Origin: Mytilus californianus
Lineage: Eukaryota; Mollusca; Bivalvia; Mytilida; Mytilidae
Assembly (NCBI RefSeq): GCF_021869535.1
Contig: NW_026262679.1
Coordinates: forward strand, 80,101,143-80,165,142
Length of the DNA: 64,000 nucleotides
Direction of reading: 5' to 3'
Under the pieces are notes generated by a model. That model saw nothing but the letters and a program-made list of their open reading frames with translations, did not search any database and was not told the origin of the DNA. Shown here piece after piece: positions 1-11,200 of this stretch. Position numbers and translations under genes: made by a program. Position 1 is the stretch's first letter, and each line of letters begins with the position of its first letter.

Positions 1-121
1 ATTTGCAGCCAGATCCAATATATGGTTTTCGAGTTAGGCCAGCAGGGGCGTCCGTGTCCTTCAGACACATTCTTCTTTTATTTTTGGTCTTTAATTTCAT
101 GGATTTAGTATCATAAAAAGT

Positions 122-480
122 ATGATTCGCATCAATCGGGAGGTCGCTCGATGGCGAACACGCAGGTGTAAAACACCTCGCGATCAGATGCCAACTTTGC
201 TGTGTGAGACACTCGATGCGGTAAGCCCATTGGTGTATCCTTCTGTAGATACTATTTTGAGTATTATGTTGACAATGCCGGTAACAAGTGTTATAGCGGA
301 CGAGATCGTTTGAGTGTACTACGTCGGTTGAAAACATATGTACGATCAACTATGAATAACGAAAGGTTATCATCCTTAGCATTAATGCATATTTATCGGG
401 ATTTCAGTGTGAATATTGACAAAGTAATGGAGAAGTTCGTTTCTGCTAAGACCCGAAGAGCAGATTTTGGACAATTTTGA
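122..480 (+). pseudogene. hAT-family transposase C-terminal fragment (frameshifted)
   Basis: This is the C-terminal dimerisation region of a hAT-type DNA transposase, the enzyme that cuts and pastes hAT elements. The first frame (from 122) reads through a segment ending in MLTMPVTSV, the usual lead-in to the hAT block, then stops at about 313. The rest continues in a different frame from about 300 to the TGA at 478-480, with the characteristic VLRRLKTYVRSTM and ERLSSLALMHIYRD blocks. An indel near 295-305 therefore breaks the gene, and the expected AERSFS motif is damaged at that point. The N-terminal half (zinc finger, catalytic core) is not present in the window. The copy is followed by a hAT-like terminal sequence at 711-723, so gene and end fit one decayed element. 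The family assignment rests on remembered hAT C-terminal motifs and is fairly secure; the copy is certainly inactive as it stands. Confidence 0.8.
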
Positions 481-723
481 GTAAATTCTGTCTCACAAAA
501 ATGTGTTGCTTATGTATTCAATTTACCATGATTTACCCTATTCAAAAGAATTCCGAATAGTTTTGGATTCATGAATTGTCTATAAGTCCTATGTAGCACC
601 TCTTTTAACCCTCCGAAAACCGAAAAAAAATATCATTTTCTGCATAAAATGGTCCAAACAAATTTTTCACCTCGCTCCGCTCGGCGGTAGATAAGCATGC
701 ACATCAATTTAGCTACGCCCCTG
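481..723 (+). mobile_element. 3' non-coding end and terminal repeat of the hAT element
   Basis: Non-coding tail after the transposase stop, ending in AGCTACGCCCCTG at 711-723. The reverse complement, CAGGGGCGTAGCT, is a typical hAT terminus. If this is the true end, the 8-bp target duplication would be 724-731 (acaatcct), with its partner outside the window. Confidence 0.6.
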
Positions 724-952
724 ACAATCCTTTATTTACCCGCCATAATCGGGGCCATATATGTCAATAGCATTCAGTCTAATAGAATACTTTTTGGAGC
801 TGTTTATGTCAATGGTACTCAGTCAAAGTAGGATACTTACTGTGCTCGTAGAAAATTAACTTTGAGATGACACCTACTGGTTTTCCATTTCTATTTTGCA
901 ATAAAGGGACCATCTTCCTGGATCTCTAGGTGTCATTATCATTTCATCATTA

Positions 953-1710
953 CATGAAATAGAAGGTTGAATTTTTAAGCTAATCTTTAATTTCAATGTT
1001 AGTCTTATAATGTTGCCATTTTTAATAACTAGTTAATTAAGAAAAGATTTCTTTCTAGATAATGAAAATGAAAGAAAAAATTTAATAGATTCCATCGTAT
1101 TAAAGAAATTATCTTTTACAAAGAAAACACGAATGGTTATTATTGCATGTTGTGTAATGACTCGAGCTTCATTAATGTTATTTGTAAATGTATCTATTAA
1201 ATAACCTTGAAATTTAGTTAATTAGGATAGATCACCTTGAAAAAAAACGAGCAATGAAATATATTCAATTTTAAGTTTTACGGACGTCAGAAATACAATT
1301 ACGCGCACTCTAAATATTATAAATCCACAAAGTGCTTGCGCAAGCTCTGATTGTTTTGTCTAATGATTTAGAAGGCTTGCAATCTTACACAGTAATATCG
1401 TCCAACAGCATATGAAATTTAAGGTTGACTTTTCAAGCTAATTTATAACTTCAATGTTAATAATATAATGATACCATTTTTAATACTATGTTAAGAAAAG
1501 ATTTTTTTTTAAAAAAGACTTTGTAAAAAAATTGTTTTTTATTAAAGAAATTGCACTTTACACTGAAAAAATTATTGTTAATTATCGCATGTTTTTGTGT
1601 TATAACTCATTGAATCGAACAGCAATAATGCACAATTTGTAAATATATCTATTAAATTACCCTGAAAATTACTTAATTAGGATAGATCAATTTCAAAAAA
1701 TTGTATGAAT
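953..1710. repeat. Direct tandem duplication of an AT-rich segment, period about 458 bp
   Basis: The stretch from 953 (tgaaatagaaggttga) recurs from about 1411 (tgaaatttaaggttga). The similarity then follows in order through a conserved core with tctattaaat and ttaattaggatagatca at about 1190-1235 and again at about 1645-1690. The copies have diverged by many substitutions and small indels, so the duplication is old. No open frame spans it and I do not recognise the unit. Confidence 0.65.
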
Positions 1711-2705
1711 TCCAAAACTAATATTCCTTCATTTTTTATTTATTACGTATGTGTTATAAATCGGAACAGTTCTTAATGATGCAAGTATCATTTTTTTATC
1801 ATTTCATATATCTTAAGTCACTTTTTGGGGCATAGCTTAAAGCCGAAAACGACACCCCAACTTCTTGGGATCAGTGATCTTACTAGACTACAATTACTCC
1901 TGTTGTAATTATAAATAGTTTCACTTTCGATGTTTTTTTTATACAAATGAAAACAGGGAAACGATGTATAAGTGTCACGATATTTGTTTTTTGTATTGGA
2001 AATGCAAAAATAGTACAAATTATGTCCATTAAAATATTTGAAAGATTTATGAAAGTTAATATATAATAATAACATTCAATAAAGCAGCACTTTAAGTTGC
2101 ATTTAAACACTTGAAAGGGATTTCTTGGTCTATAGACTAAAAGATGTAATAATTGATATAATATTCAATAGCTCCAGGTGTTTTCTTTAGGAGATCTGTC
2201 TGGTGTTCGAGTTACTCTTGCCGTGAACGAAGCTTTAACATTATGGGATCGAACCAACGAAATGTTTGATTCCATGTTATATATATCCAAAATATATATG
2301 TTTAAGCTTAGAAGTATGCGCCATTTAAAGTTAGTTTATGAAAAAATGTCACAGTATTTAGAAAAATAATATAAAATAAATACAGTCTTACCGCCACGCA
2401 ATGTCAATATCTTCAATTCAATAGTGAAATGTTATATTTTGTAATTATCTTGAGTTAATGGTAGTTATTTTTTATCCAAATATCCACCTTATTCTATCTA
2501 TATACAGCTGTTTTAAATTTGTGAACTCAGATAAGTAGACTTGTTCTTCACTACTTTTGCAATTCCAAGTGATTGCTCTCATGATACTTCATCCTTTTTG
2601 GTTTTGTAAATTCTAAATATTTTACAAAAACTAAAGTTGCAATGTTAACTCTAATTGAGTTAAGCCATTTCAATTGATATTTTATAGTGTGTCTTTCTAG
2701 GTTGT
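1711..2705. other. AT-rich stretch with no recognisable gene
   Basis: Only short open frames occur here. The 63-codon frame at 2178-2369 starts beside a possible splice acceptor (tttctttag at about 2190) but matches no family I know. I see no repeat structure that I can name. Confidence 0.4.
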
Positions 2706-3062
2706 GATGTTACACTATTGTTTCAGGTAGGGTGAAGGTTGACGCCTATTAAAACGTTTAAACCCGCTGCATTTGTTTGCATCTGTCCTGTCAAGAACCT
2801 GATGTTCAGTGGTTGTCGTTTGTTGATGTGGTTCATAAGTGGTTCTCGTTTCTCGTTTTTTATATTGATTAGATCGTTGGTTTTCCTGTTTGAATGGTTT
2901 TACACTAGTCATTTTTGGGGCCCTTTATAGCTTGCTATTCGGTGTGAACCAAGGCTCCGTGTTGAAGGTTGTACTTTGACCTATAATGGTTTACTCTTAC
3001 AAATTGTGACTTGGATGGAGAGTTGTCTCATTGGCACTCATACCACATCTTCTTATATCTAT
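2706..3062 (+). repeat. Dispersed mussel-type repeat family R1, near full length
   Basis: A copy of a dispersed family whose hallmarks, in order, are a ttacaccactgtccca-like start, cagtggttgtcgtttgttg, ggccctttatagctt, gttgaaggttgtactttgacc and, at the end, gagttgtctcattggca followed by ataccacatcttctt. At least seven more copies or fragments lie elsewhere in this window (15.1, 26.1, 27.6, 31.4, 41.0, 44.2 and 60.9 kb). I recognise the family as abundant in Mytilus DNA but cannot assign its class with certainty. It has no coding capacity. Confidence 0.75.
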
Positions 3063-3324
3063 CTAGGCAGGAAAAGTTTATTTTAGAAGGAATTGACCCT
3101 CTTTTTGTCTTTCACAACTCTTTTGTTGCTCTGAGCGTTCATTTTATACATCAGAGTAGTTTGTTCATCCTATAAATTCATATTCCTGTGTAAGCTTTCC
3201 GTTATATTTGATAACCGGTTTTTTTTTACATATATAATTTACTTAATTTAGCTTTCAAAGAACAACGAAAGAGTTAACCCTTCTCAGCACAAAATGTTTA
3301 CTAATACAAAAGAAAAAAGAAAAC

Positions 3325-3327
<3 letters not shown>

Positions 3328-3363
<36 letters not shown>
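3328..3363. repeat. Poly-T tract, about 36 bp
   Basis: An uninterrupted T run. It could be the poly-A tail of a minus-strand retroposed sequence or a simple microsatellite; no clear element body adjoins it. Confidence 0.9.
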
Positions 3364-3367
<4 letters not shown>

Positions 3368-4238
3368 AAATGTGTCCATAAACAAGACAAGGAAGATGGA
3401 CAAATCATCGTGAACTTTGACCTTTGTTCATAATCAGACTAAAATTCTACTTAGATATGTAACATACACAGATACTATTTATATTAGTTACATTCGGTAG
3501 TACGTAAAGCAAGGACGCATATTTAGATTTAATATCTTGATATTAAAGTTTTGTATTAATTTCGGTTATTTTAAATATTTTCATTTTGTATTTGCAATAT
3601 TTAAGATTGTATCTGCTTTAACTTTATACATTTAAAAATGCCAAATCTGTAATGTGCTACTTAAAATCTCTGAAATTTAAACATTGAATGAAAAGGTATC
3701 ATAATAATATTTTCTATGGTCAGATGTATTAATATAATCCGTTCTTGGGACATCATTAAAACAAGGAGAATAAATGTTTGTCGAAGGTCTATAACGAGTG
3801 CTTCAAGTGTCCTCAATGTAAAGAAAAAAGTTTTTAAACAAAAACCTATACTTTCGTTCTTTTGTGGACATAGCTGATATTTATATAGTTTAATGAAATG
3901 AAGAAAAATTCGTAACACAATATTACATATTTCTCACGATTTGGATATTTTGAATTTATTATTCTATTTACATTCCAAAATAAAGTATAAACATATCCAA
4001 TGTGCCGAATTTGGACTTATTCGACCTCAGAAAAAACTTAGACTTTTTTATATAGAGAAAGGCAGATACTATGACCTGGAATAACATATCATTCTTTTGT
4101 TTTAATCAAGGTAAGCAAAATAAACCATTTTTTTTCAGGACTTATTTAATTGGCCTCAGTTGTTCTGAAAATGCTATACACGTCTCTGTAACAATCTACC
4201 CAAGTCGAAATTTGAAATACAAGCAATATCAAACTAGA
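3364..4238. other. AT-rich stretch, nothing recognised
   Basis: I see no exon with supporting splice sites, no tandem array and no terminal inverted repeat in this interval. Confidence 0.4.
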
Positions 4239-4381
4239 AAACAAATATGGATATACCTAAGCATTATATACTTTATTATTCTTATAATGTATAATTATAT
4301 AGTTTATGTGTTACATGTCATCCTGGGGCCATGATTTGGTAAAATAAATATTCTATTCTATTCTATTCTATTCTATTCTAT
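4239..4381 (+). mobile_element. Probable 3' end of a LINE-like retroelement with (TTCTA)n tail
   Basis: The segment cctggggccatgatttggt followed by aaataaat and a (TTCTA) run at 4351-4381 has the form of a LINE 3' terminus ending in a simple repeat tail. I recall similar ggggcc...aataaat...ttctattc endings in bivalve LINE copies. No reverse transcriptase frame lies upstream, so the copy is 5'-truncated. Confidence 0.5.
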
Positions 4382-4489
4382 AATAAAATACATAAACAGA
4401 GCAGCCTCTATCTGTTTATAAAAGTTAAAAATGTTTTCTTTTTTCGTTTGGATGAGTGCGATGTTATTCTGTTGATAAACAAGTAAGAC

Positions 4490-4565
4490 AAAAATATCGA
4501 ACTCAAAAGTAAATTCCAAAAAAGGGAAGCCCATGAAAACTGGCAAAATGATATGTTATAAACCA
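4490..4565 (+). repeat. Short fragment of dispersed repeat family R4
   Basis: The words aaaatatcgaactc, aaattccaaaaaagggaagcc and ggcaaaatgata match, with changes, the start of the fuller copy at 8720-9260. Confidence 0.5.
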
Positions 4566-5230
4566 ACGGAATATATAAACTTAGTTCAGTTCATGAGTGG
4601 TGTTGATACATTTTGGTGTTCTAAACAGTATATGAACATGCATAAATGGTCACCTCTACAGTTCATCATTTAGTAACAAAATTTAATCATCTTTAGCAAC
4701 TTTCAAGACGAAAAACAGGAAAAAAAAATGTTCTCTAGATAGATAAGTTATGAATCGTCTGTTGGTCTACTAAACATAAAATTTATAATAGTTAAATTGT
4801 TGGAAAACTGATAAACAATCAGAAAATTACAGCGCAATATTGTTAAGCTATTTGAATACTGTATTTATGAAAAATGACAATTTTAATCTAAAATCAATCT
4901 ATCAGTTTATGTCGACGGACTATAAGGGTGGTATTATGTCCTTCATAAATAAATTGCTGATGGTAACTACAAATACAGAAAAATGATAGTCAAGTACCGT
5001 ACAAAGTCACACGAAAATTGTAATAATTTTTGTCACTTAAGTGTCCGAAGTATAGATATATTCTTTACTTCCTCTTGTACAGATATGTGTAATAGGTGTT
5101 AGTATAATTATAGCATCAAAATATTCATAAATGATTAATGTTTTTCGAACGAAAATTTTCAATTATCTTCAGTAAAGATTAAAATTGAATTTTGGTCACC
5201 CCTCTCATATTCTCCTGTTTGGATTTGAAC

Positions 5231-5233
<3 letters not shown>

Positions 5234-5282
<49 letters not shown>
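5234..5282. repeat. (AG)n microsatellite
   Basis: About 24 uninterrupted AG units. Likely length-variable. Confidence 0.95.
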
Positions 5283-5287
<5 letters not shown>

Positions 5288-7679
5288 CACAAGAGTGTGT
5301 TTCAGTCCTAAAGCCGATATGAACATAGACATGATATATTATGTGATTGTCTTCTTGGTTCAATATAGTTGAAAACTATTTGCATATATTTTTTTTTTTA
5401 ATTTTTCTTTTTTTTTGTGTAATTAAAATACTTTTTTCAAGGATAAATGGTATATCTTATACTTATTACATTAATAAGTTTAAAACTAATGAGGTCAGTG
5501 CTACCACGTAATATATATAACCTTTAAAATAAGGTTTTGGTCCACTTCTTATTCTGTTCAAAGAGTTTCTCTAGAACTTAAAACTATGTGATGTTTTTTT
5601 TTAATGATATGAAGATATTAGGGTGGATTTTCCGTGATTATGTCCAATTCATTCTTAATATTATCAATTTAATTTAATGCAGTTTAAAATTACAATTCTT
5701 TTGAATCATTTATATCAAGCTTTTATGATGCAGGCCACAAAACGACGTCTCTTTGAACTGCAAGTTTTATTTAATTTAATTTTACTTTTGTTTTTTGTTT
5801 TGTATCTGATTTCTTTTCTTGCTTTTTTTGTTTTGTTTGATTTTTTTTTCATCTGTATATTTTTTTTCATTATAAGTAGACGAAACAATGAATTTACACA
5901 ACAATAAAGGGAAAACATTTAGGATTCACCATAAATCAATTGTCTATCCTATATGTCAACTTGACAAAAAAAGGACAAATCTTCTCTAACCATCATCACT
6001 TCTTTTGATTGCGATCAGTCGAATGTACCAAATGAAGTTTTACTTTGTTTTCTGCATCTTTCTAAATCACCCAGAAAAGTGGGGTTGCAGTGAGGGGCAA
6101 TCTTGACACGTGGTACGAGTACCAAAAAAAAAATCAAGACGAAAGTGTAAATTATCTTTTAATTTTAAATTTCTTCATATAGATTTTACTGGAACAGATT
6201 CCTGAAAAAAGACAAAAGGATTTACTCTAAAGACTAGGCTCGCAAAAAAGGAAACAATTTTTTTATATAACGGTCAAGAAAATTGTATACAGATCTGTAT
6301 ATATATAATATATATACATATTAAATGACTAAATAATAGCCAACGATAAATCTTACGGGACTATGGATCATATAATTATGATACAGTACACTACAAAATA
6401 TTGTATTTAACAAGTCTAAAAGGGTACAACATCACCAAAAAATAATAATGAAATGAACATATGTTAAATATTTCGGATAACAGATATCCTTCATCAGTAT
6501 GATCACGATGTAAAATGGATCATATCAATTTAGTCTTATTATAAATCTATAACAATCTTGAAATTTATACAATAAAATAGTCAAAACTGAACATCATAAA
6601 AAAAAAAATGACAATGCTTTCAATGACAAAGGTTTTATTACTATAAACCTAATAAATTACTCTTTCGTGTCAACCTCTGAAAGTTTAACTATGCACAAAT
6701 AACTTTCCGAATGCTCTTTTGTATGCATAATGATTTTTAAATGATAAACCCCTGGCACACGTGGATACTTAAATTTTAAAAATCTGAGTTAGATGACTTA
6801 ACATTCAATTTGATCTAATTGAATAATTTAGATCAATTTAATTACAATTTTTGTTTCATTTTCTTATTTGGAAAGTAAAACGATAGTTGATTGAAGGTCA
6901 AAAGGTTGTAGGACCAATTATGTCTTAAATCACACATAAATACATATGTAATTCAATCATACGTGCTTCAATAACTGAATTTGTGATTACCAAAGTAAAA
7001 GTTCTGACATTTTTGATGTTTTCATTTCTGTTTAAACTTTACAATTTAGTTTGATCTAATGTTCTTAAAAAGTTTCAGTTTCTTTAAAACTTTAATTGTG
7101 TAAATGAATAAACATTCAAATTCAAACAGATACGTGACAAAAAAAAAGAGAAGATCGTCTCTCATTTCTTTTATCTTCTGTCAAATATCACGTGACGTAT
7201 GAATCCAATTACTTTGCGCACGACAAGTGTTATTAGAGTAATTTCCATCCGGTTCGCTTGAACCAACATGAACCAAAAGGGTTTGGAGGCCAAACTCCTA
7301 AATGCTTTGGAGCACAAAGAGGGTTGAAACTGATTGAGAAAGGCCATTTTGACCTGGAAGGGATGAAGTTTAAGCGTTGGTACAATTGAATGAATTTAAA
7401 GCTAAAAAAAAATCAGAATCCAAACATATCCATTAATCTTGACTTACAACTAGAAATTGACAATGAGGTACGATTAAGAACTAAATTTAACGACACATCA
7501 TATTATTTCATCTTTCCTATTGTGAACTCTCCGTTTCTATGTAGCAAAAATTGAGTAACGCCTTTGTGTGGAGTTTATATCTCCCAGCTGATAAGATATT
7601 CTGGAGATTGAGTTTTTCTATCACGATTTTCTAGATAGATTGTGTACTTATCAGGAAGCTTATGAATCAAGGTTTCCTA
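5283..7679. other. AT-rich intergenic DNA, no gene supported
   Basis: Only short low-complexity frames occur, including a Phe/Leu-rich T-run frame at 5677-5907. The segment 7255-7390 has slightly higher complexity, but its frame is broken by stops and I cannot identify it. Confidence 0.4.
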
Positions 7680-8110
7680 GTAGTAAAGATGAATTTATCC
7701 CTTCGAAAGTCGTATGGACGCGGTCATAATTGGTTTGACCGATAAGGAGTATCTATGTCACAGAAGACCATTGATATGTTCAAATTGTCATAGTCAAAAT
7801 CCCGTTCTATTTTCTTCGTTTTCGATAATTCCGTCATCGAATAAGACTTGTCACCGAATTCATACTTGTCACGAGAAACGCGATAGGTGCCACATGTAGA
7901 ACAAGATCTGCTTACCCTTCAGGAGCACCTGAGATGACCCCGTATTTTTGGCGGGGATCATGGTGCTCAGTCTTAAGCTATCTATGTAGTGTTTTGTAGA
8001 CAGTTGTTTGTCTGTTTGTCATTCTCGTTTTTTGCCATGGTATTGTCGGTTAATCTTCGAATTATTATTACATTCTTTTTGGTATCGTCTACCTCTGTTT
8101 TAGGTTTGAA
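7680..8110 (+). repeat. Dispersed mussel-type repeat family R3, long copy
   Basis: Contains the ordered hallmarks gtcgtatggacgcggtcat, aaacgcgataggtgccacatgt, gatctgcttacccttcagg, agcacctgagatgaccc, gtgctcagtctt and gccatggtattgtcgg. Shorter copies with the same order lie at 25010-25250 and 33788-33990. I recognise the family from mussel sequence; it may be the 3' untranslated part of a retroelement. It ends about 180 bp before the first coding exon of the CUB gene. Confidence 0.7.
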
Positions 8111-8291
8111 AAACATTTTTTAGGGTAATGAAAAAAATCCAACATGTAGGTTTTAAAATAACAATTTATCATTTAACAACCGTCAACAAATTGAGATAGA
8201 TTGCAAATGTCAAAATGCACTTTTAATTATGAAATATTGCAAAGTTGTATGTTAAAATTTAATGTTTATTTCAATTGCTTGTAGGTTGCAA

Positions 8292-11200
8292 ATGTCCGTC
8301 ACGCCAACAGTACCAAACATAGTGTGCTTAATTTGTGTCTTAACTCTAAAATTCATCTCATCAGGTAAGAATATTTTTTAATGAAATCTATATCAAACAA
8401 AGTACAAACTTAAAAAATTGGATACACTAGTATTTTATATTTGCTTTGTTAATATGTACATTGTTCACATAACAGAAAAGACAGAGGAAAAAGGGGTCAA
8501 TTCGCTCCATATTAAACTAGTGGTGAGAGTAGGAATTTCTCTGTACTAAGTACAAGTATTAATTGATGTAGCCGAAGGTCAGTGGTTCTCTCCAGCCACT
8601 CCGGCTTCCTGCACACACAAAAAAACAAACCGCCAAGAAATAGCCCATAATGCTAAAGGGGGCGTTAAACACCAATCAATCAATCAATCAATAATTGGTG
8701 TGAATTAGACATAACTGCACATAAAAAACAAAAATTAAAACAACAAAAATACCGAACTCCAAGGAAAATTCAAACCGGAAAGTCCCTTATCAAATGGCAA
8801 AATCAAAAGCTCAAACACATCAAACGAATGGAAAACAACTGTCATATTCCTGACTTGGCAAAGGCATTTCCTTGTGTAGAAAATGGTGGATTAAACGGCC
8901 TGGTTTTATAGCTAGCTAAACCTCTCACTTGTTGACTGTCGCATACAATTTAATTATATTGACAACAATGTGTGAACAAAACAAACAGACATAATAGGAA
9001 AAATGTCAAAAATAGGGGTACAGCAGTCAACATTGTGCTATAATCCTAATCAGAGACATATATACATATGTGTATATATGTCTCTGTCCTAATCACTATA
9101 AATTTCACAATGTACAAAGTAAATATGAAGAATTAGAGATGACGGTTTTCGCTATTGAGACAATTCTAATATCAAACAACAAGCGAATAAAAAAGACAAC
9201 TGAAAGTCAAATGTCACAGTTTGCAAAAGTAGGATAACATTGATACTATTCAATTTACGGTCTTGACACAATCATCATGTATGAACACTTTAAAAGCACT
9301 TTAGATTTAAAAATTACATTATAAACTAGACAAATCACAAGTGGTTAACCAAACAGTAAACAAAAACCGCAAAAACTTAAATTTACACATCACAACATAT
9401 AGTTTTCATACACATGCATATCTCCGTGTAACAGATATTTTTTCTTCTGCTTTTTATCATATTTGATTTCGTGATTTAAAATCCTTCTTGACTCATGTAG
9501 TAGATCATAGTTAAACATACCGTTTTAGATGCATTCGATGAACGTTTCTAGGTTAATCTCATCGTAAATAATCAGAGCGAAATTGAGACAGCCAAGAGGG
9601 ATACTATATTGGGAAATGTTCAACAAAAAAGAACGTTGAAAATCACAGCCCAACTATCAAATGTCAACATCTCATGAGGGAGGTATATCTGTAGTTTTTT
9701 TTTTTTTTTTCTGTAAAATTTCCAGAATAACCGAGTTAGAGGTTGACATGTGATAAAGATGTTTACATGCGTGTTGTTGTAGACCGTTTGCTGACACCAT
9801 AAGGTCTTTTGGTTTTATTGTATTGTCAAGTTACTGTCTCGTTGACACATGCTTCGTATCACCTTAAGCTGATACCTGGTTTTATTGGTTTTGTGAGGTC
9901 TTGAATTTGGATATTTACCCTTTTTTTCATTTTTTTCTGAAGGGGGGGGGGGGGGGGGGGTCTTTGATTCTTTGTACTTTGGGTAAGAATTTCTGGGCTA
10001 TCTTTTATCAGAAACGCTCAGTCTAAAGATGGGGCAACACATGATGGGTTAATACAGGAAAGCTTTATTACCAAAAGGGGACTGAACAGAACATCCACAC
10101 TATTGGTGGTCAATTTTGCCTACTTTGGAGGTTGGAACACTAGGTTTTTTTTTTATAAAATTGCATGCTAAAATTTCAATATCGATTTCGATGTAAACTA
10201 CAACAACATTTTCAGGCGAGGCGATGGTTCAAAGCAGGGCACTCGCCGGTGGTTAATTCATGTCATATCTTAATGTTTTGTTTTATTTTAAGACTTTTGT
10301 TTGATGACATATTTTTGATAGATTTTATTTCATATACTAGGTTTCAATTCATTTTTGACCCAGGGCGGTTTAGCGCTTGAAATATCGTATAGACGCATGT
10401 TGAAGACTAGTATGGTATCATTTTTTTTATCAGATGTTAAACAGATTGAATATCTTCAATTGTGATCGGAATTTTACTATAAGCTATGATTTCAAAGTGC
10501 GCTATATTATATTTCTTTCTTTTTTAAGTTTCAAGTCAGTGTTCTGGTTCAGCTTTAACATTAACAGCAACAGATGATCTGACAACAGTGACCTCTGATG
10601 GATATAGTTCCGGTTCATATGCCAAGTAAGTTCAAGTCTTAGATGAATATATAAAAGTTTATTCTGATTTTCAACGAGGTAAAGCTCATGCAATAAATTA
10701 TAAGTTTTGTATCACTTAAATAGGTAATACATAAGCCTATTGAATAATATTCCGTATTGTACAACTCCGGGATAAAACATTAACTACCTCAAAACGATGC
10801 ATGAGAAACGAAGAACTTTCCAGAAACACGCGTAGTGAAAACTAAAATCTGTATCATTTACATAAAAATTATATCTATATTTCGGTCATCGAAGTTATTT
10901 ACATAGTGTTATCAAATTATTTGTCAATATAAAGAAATTAAACAGGTATTTTGTTTTAATGCAGCACGTGGATCAGAGCAGACGATACCTATCTCGGTTA
11001 ACCGGGTATTTTCCTTCATCGACAATGCCATTATACAAACTATTAAGGGTTTTTTTTTTAAGATTTGAAGCCAAATTACGAAAATAAAATAATGCGCTGT
11101 TTTTTTTTTTTTATTGTTTTTTTTTTATTTCAGTGACTTATCATGTTCGTGGTTAATAGACAGTGGAAGTTCATCAGAAACTGTTATCATCTTCATCACC

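Noticed and set aside
43..723. CAGGGGCGT at 43 as the 5' end of a complete short hAT element
   Set aside because: It matches the 3' end only for nine bases, and the flanking 8 bp (taggccag, acaatcct) do not agree, so the pairing is probably accidental.
2178..2369. 63-codon frame preceded by an acceptor-like site as a possible exon
   Set aside because: No matching neighbouring exon, no domain and no codon-use signal that I could see.
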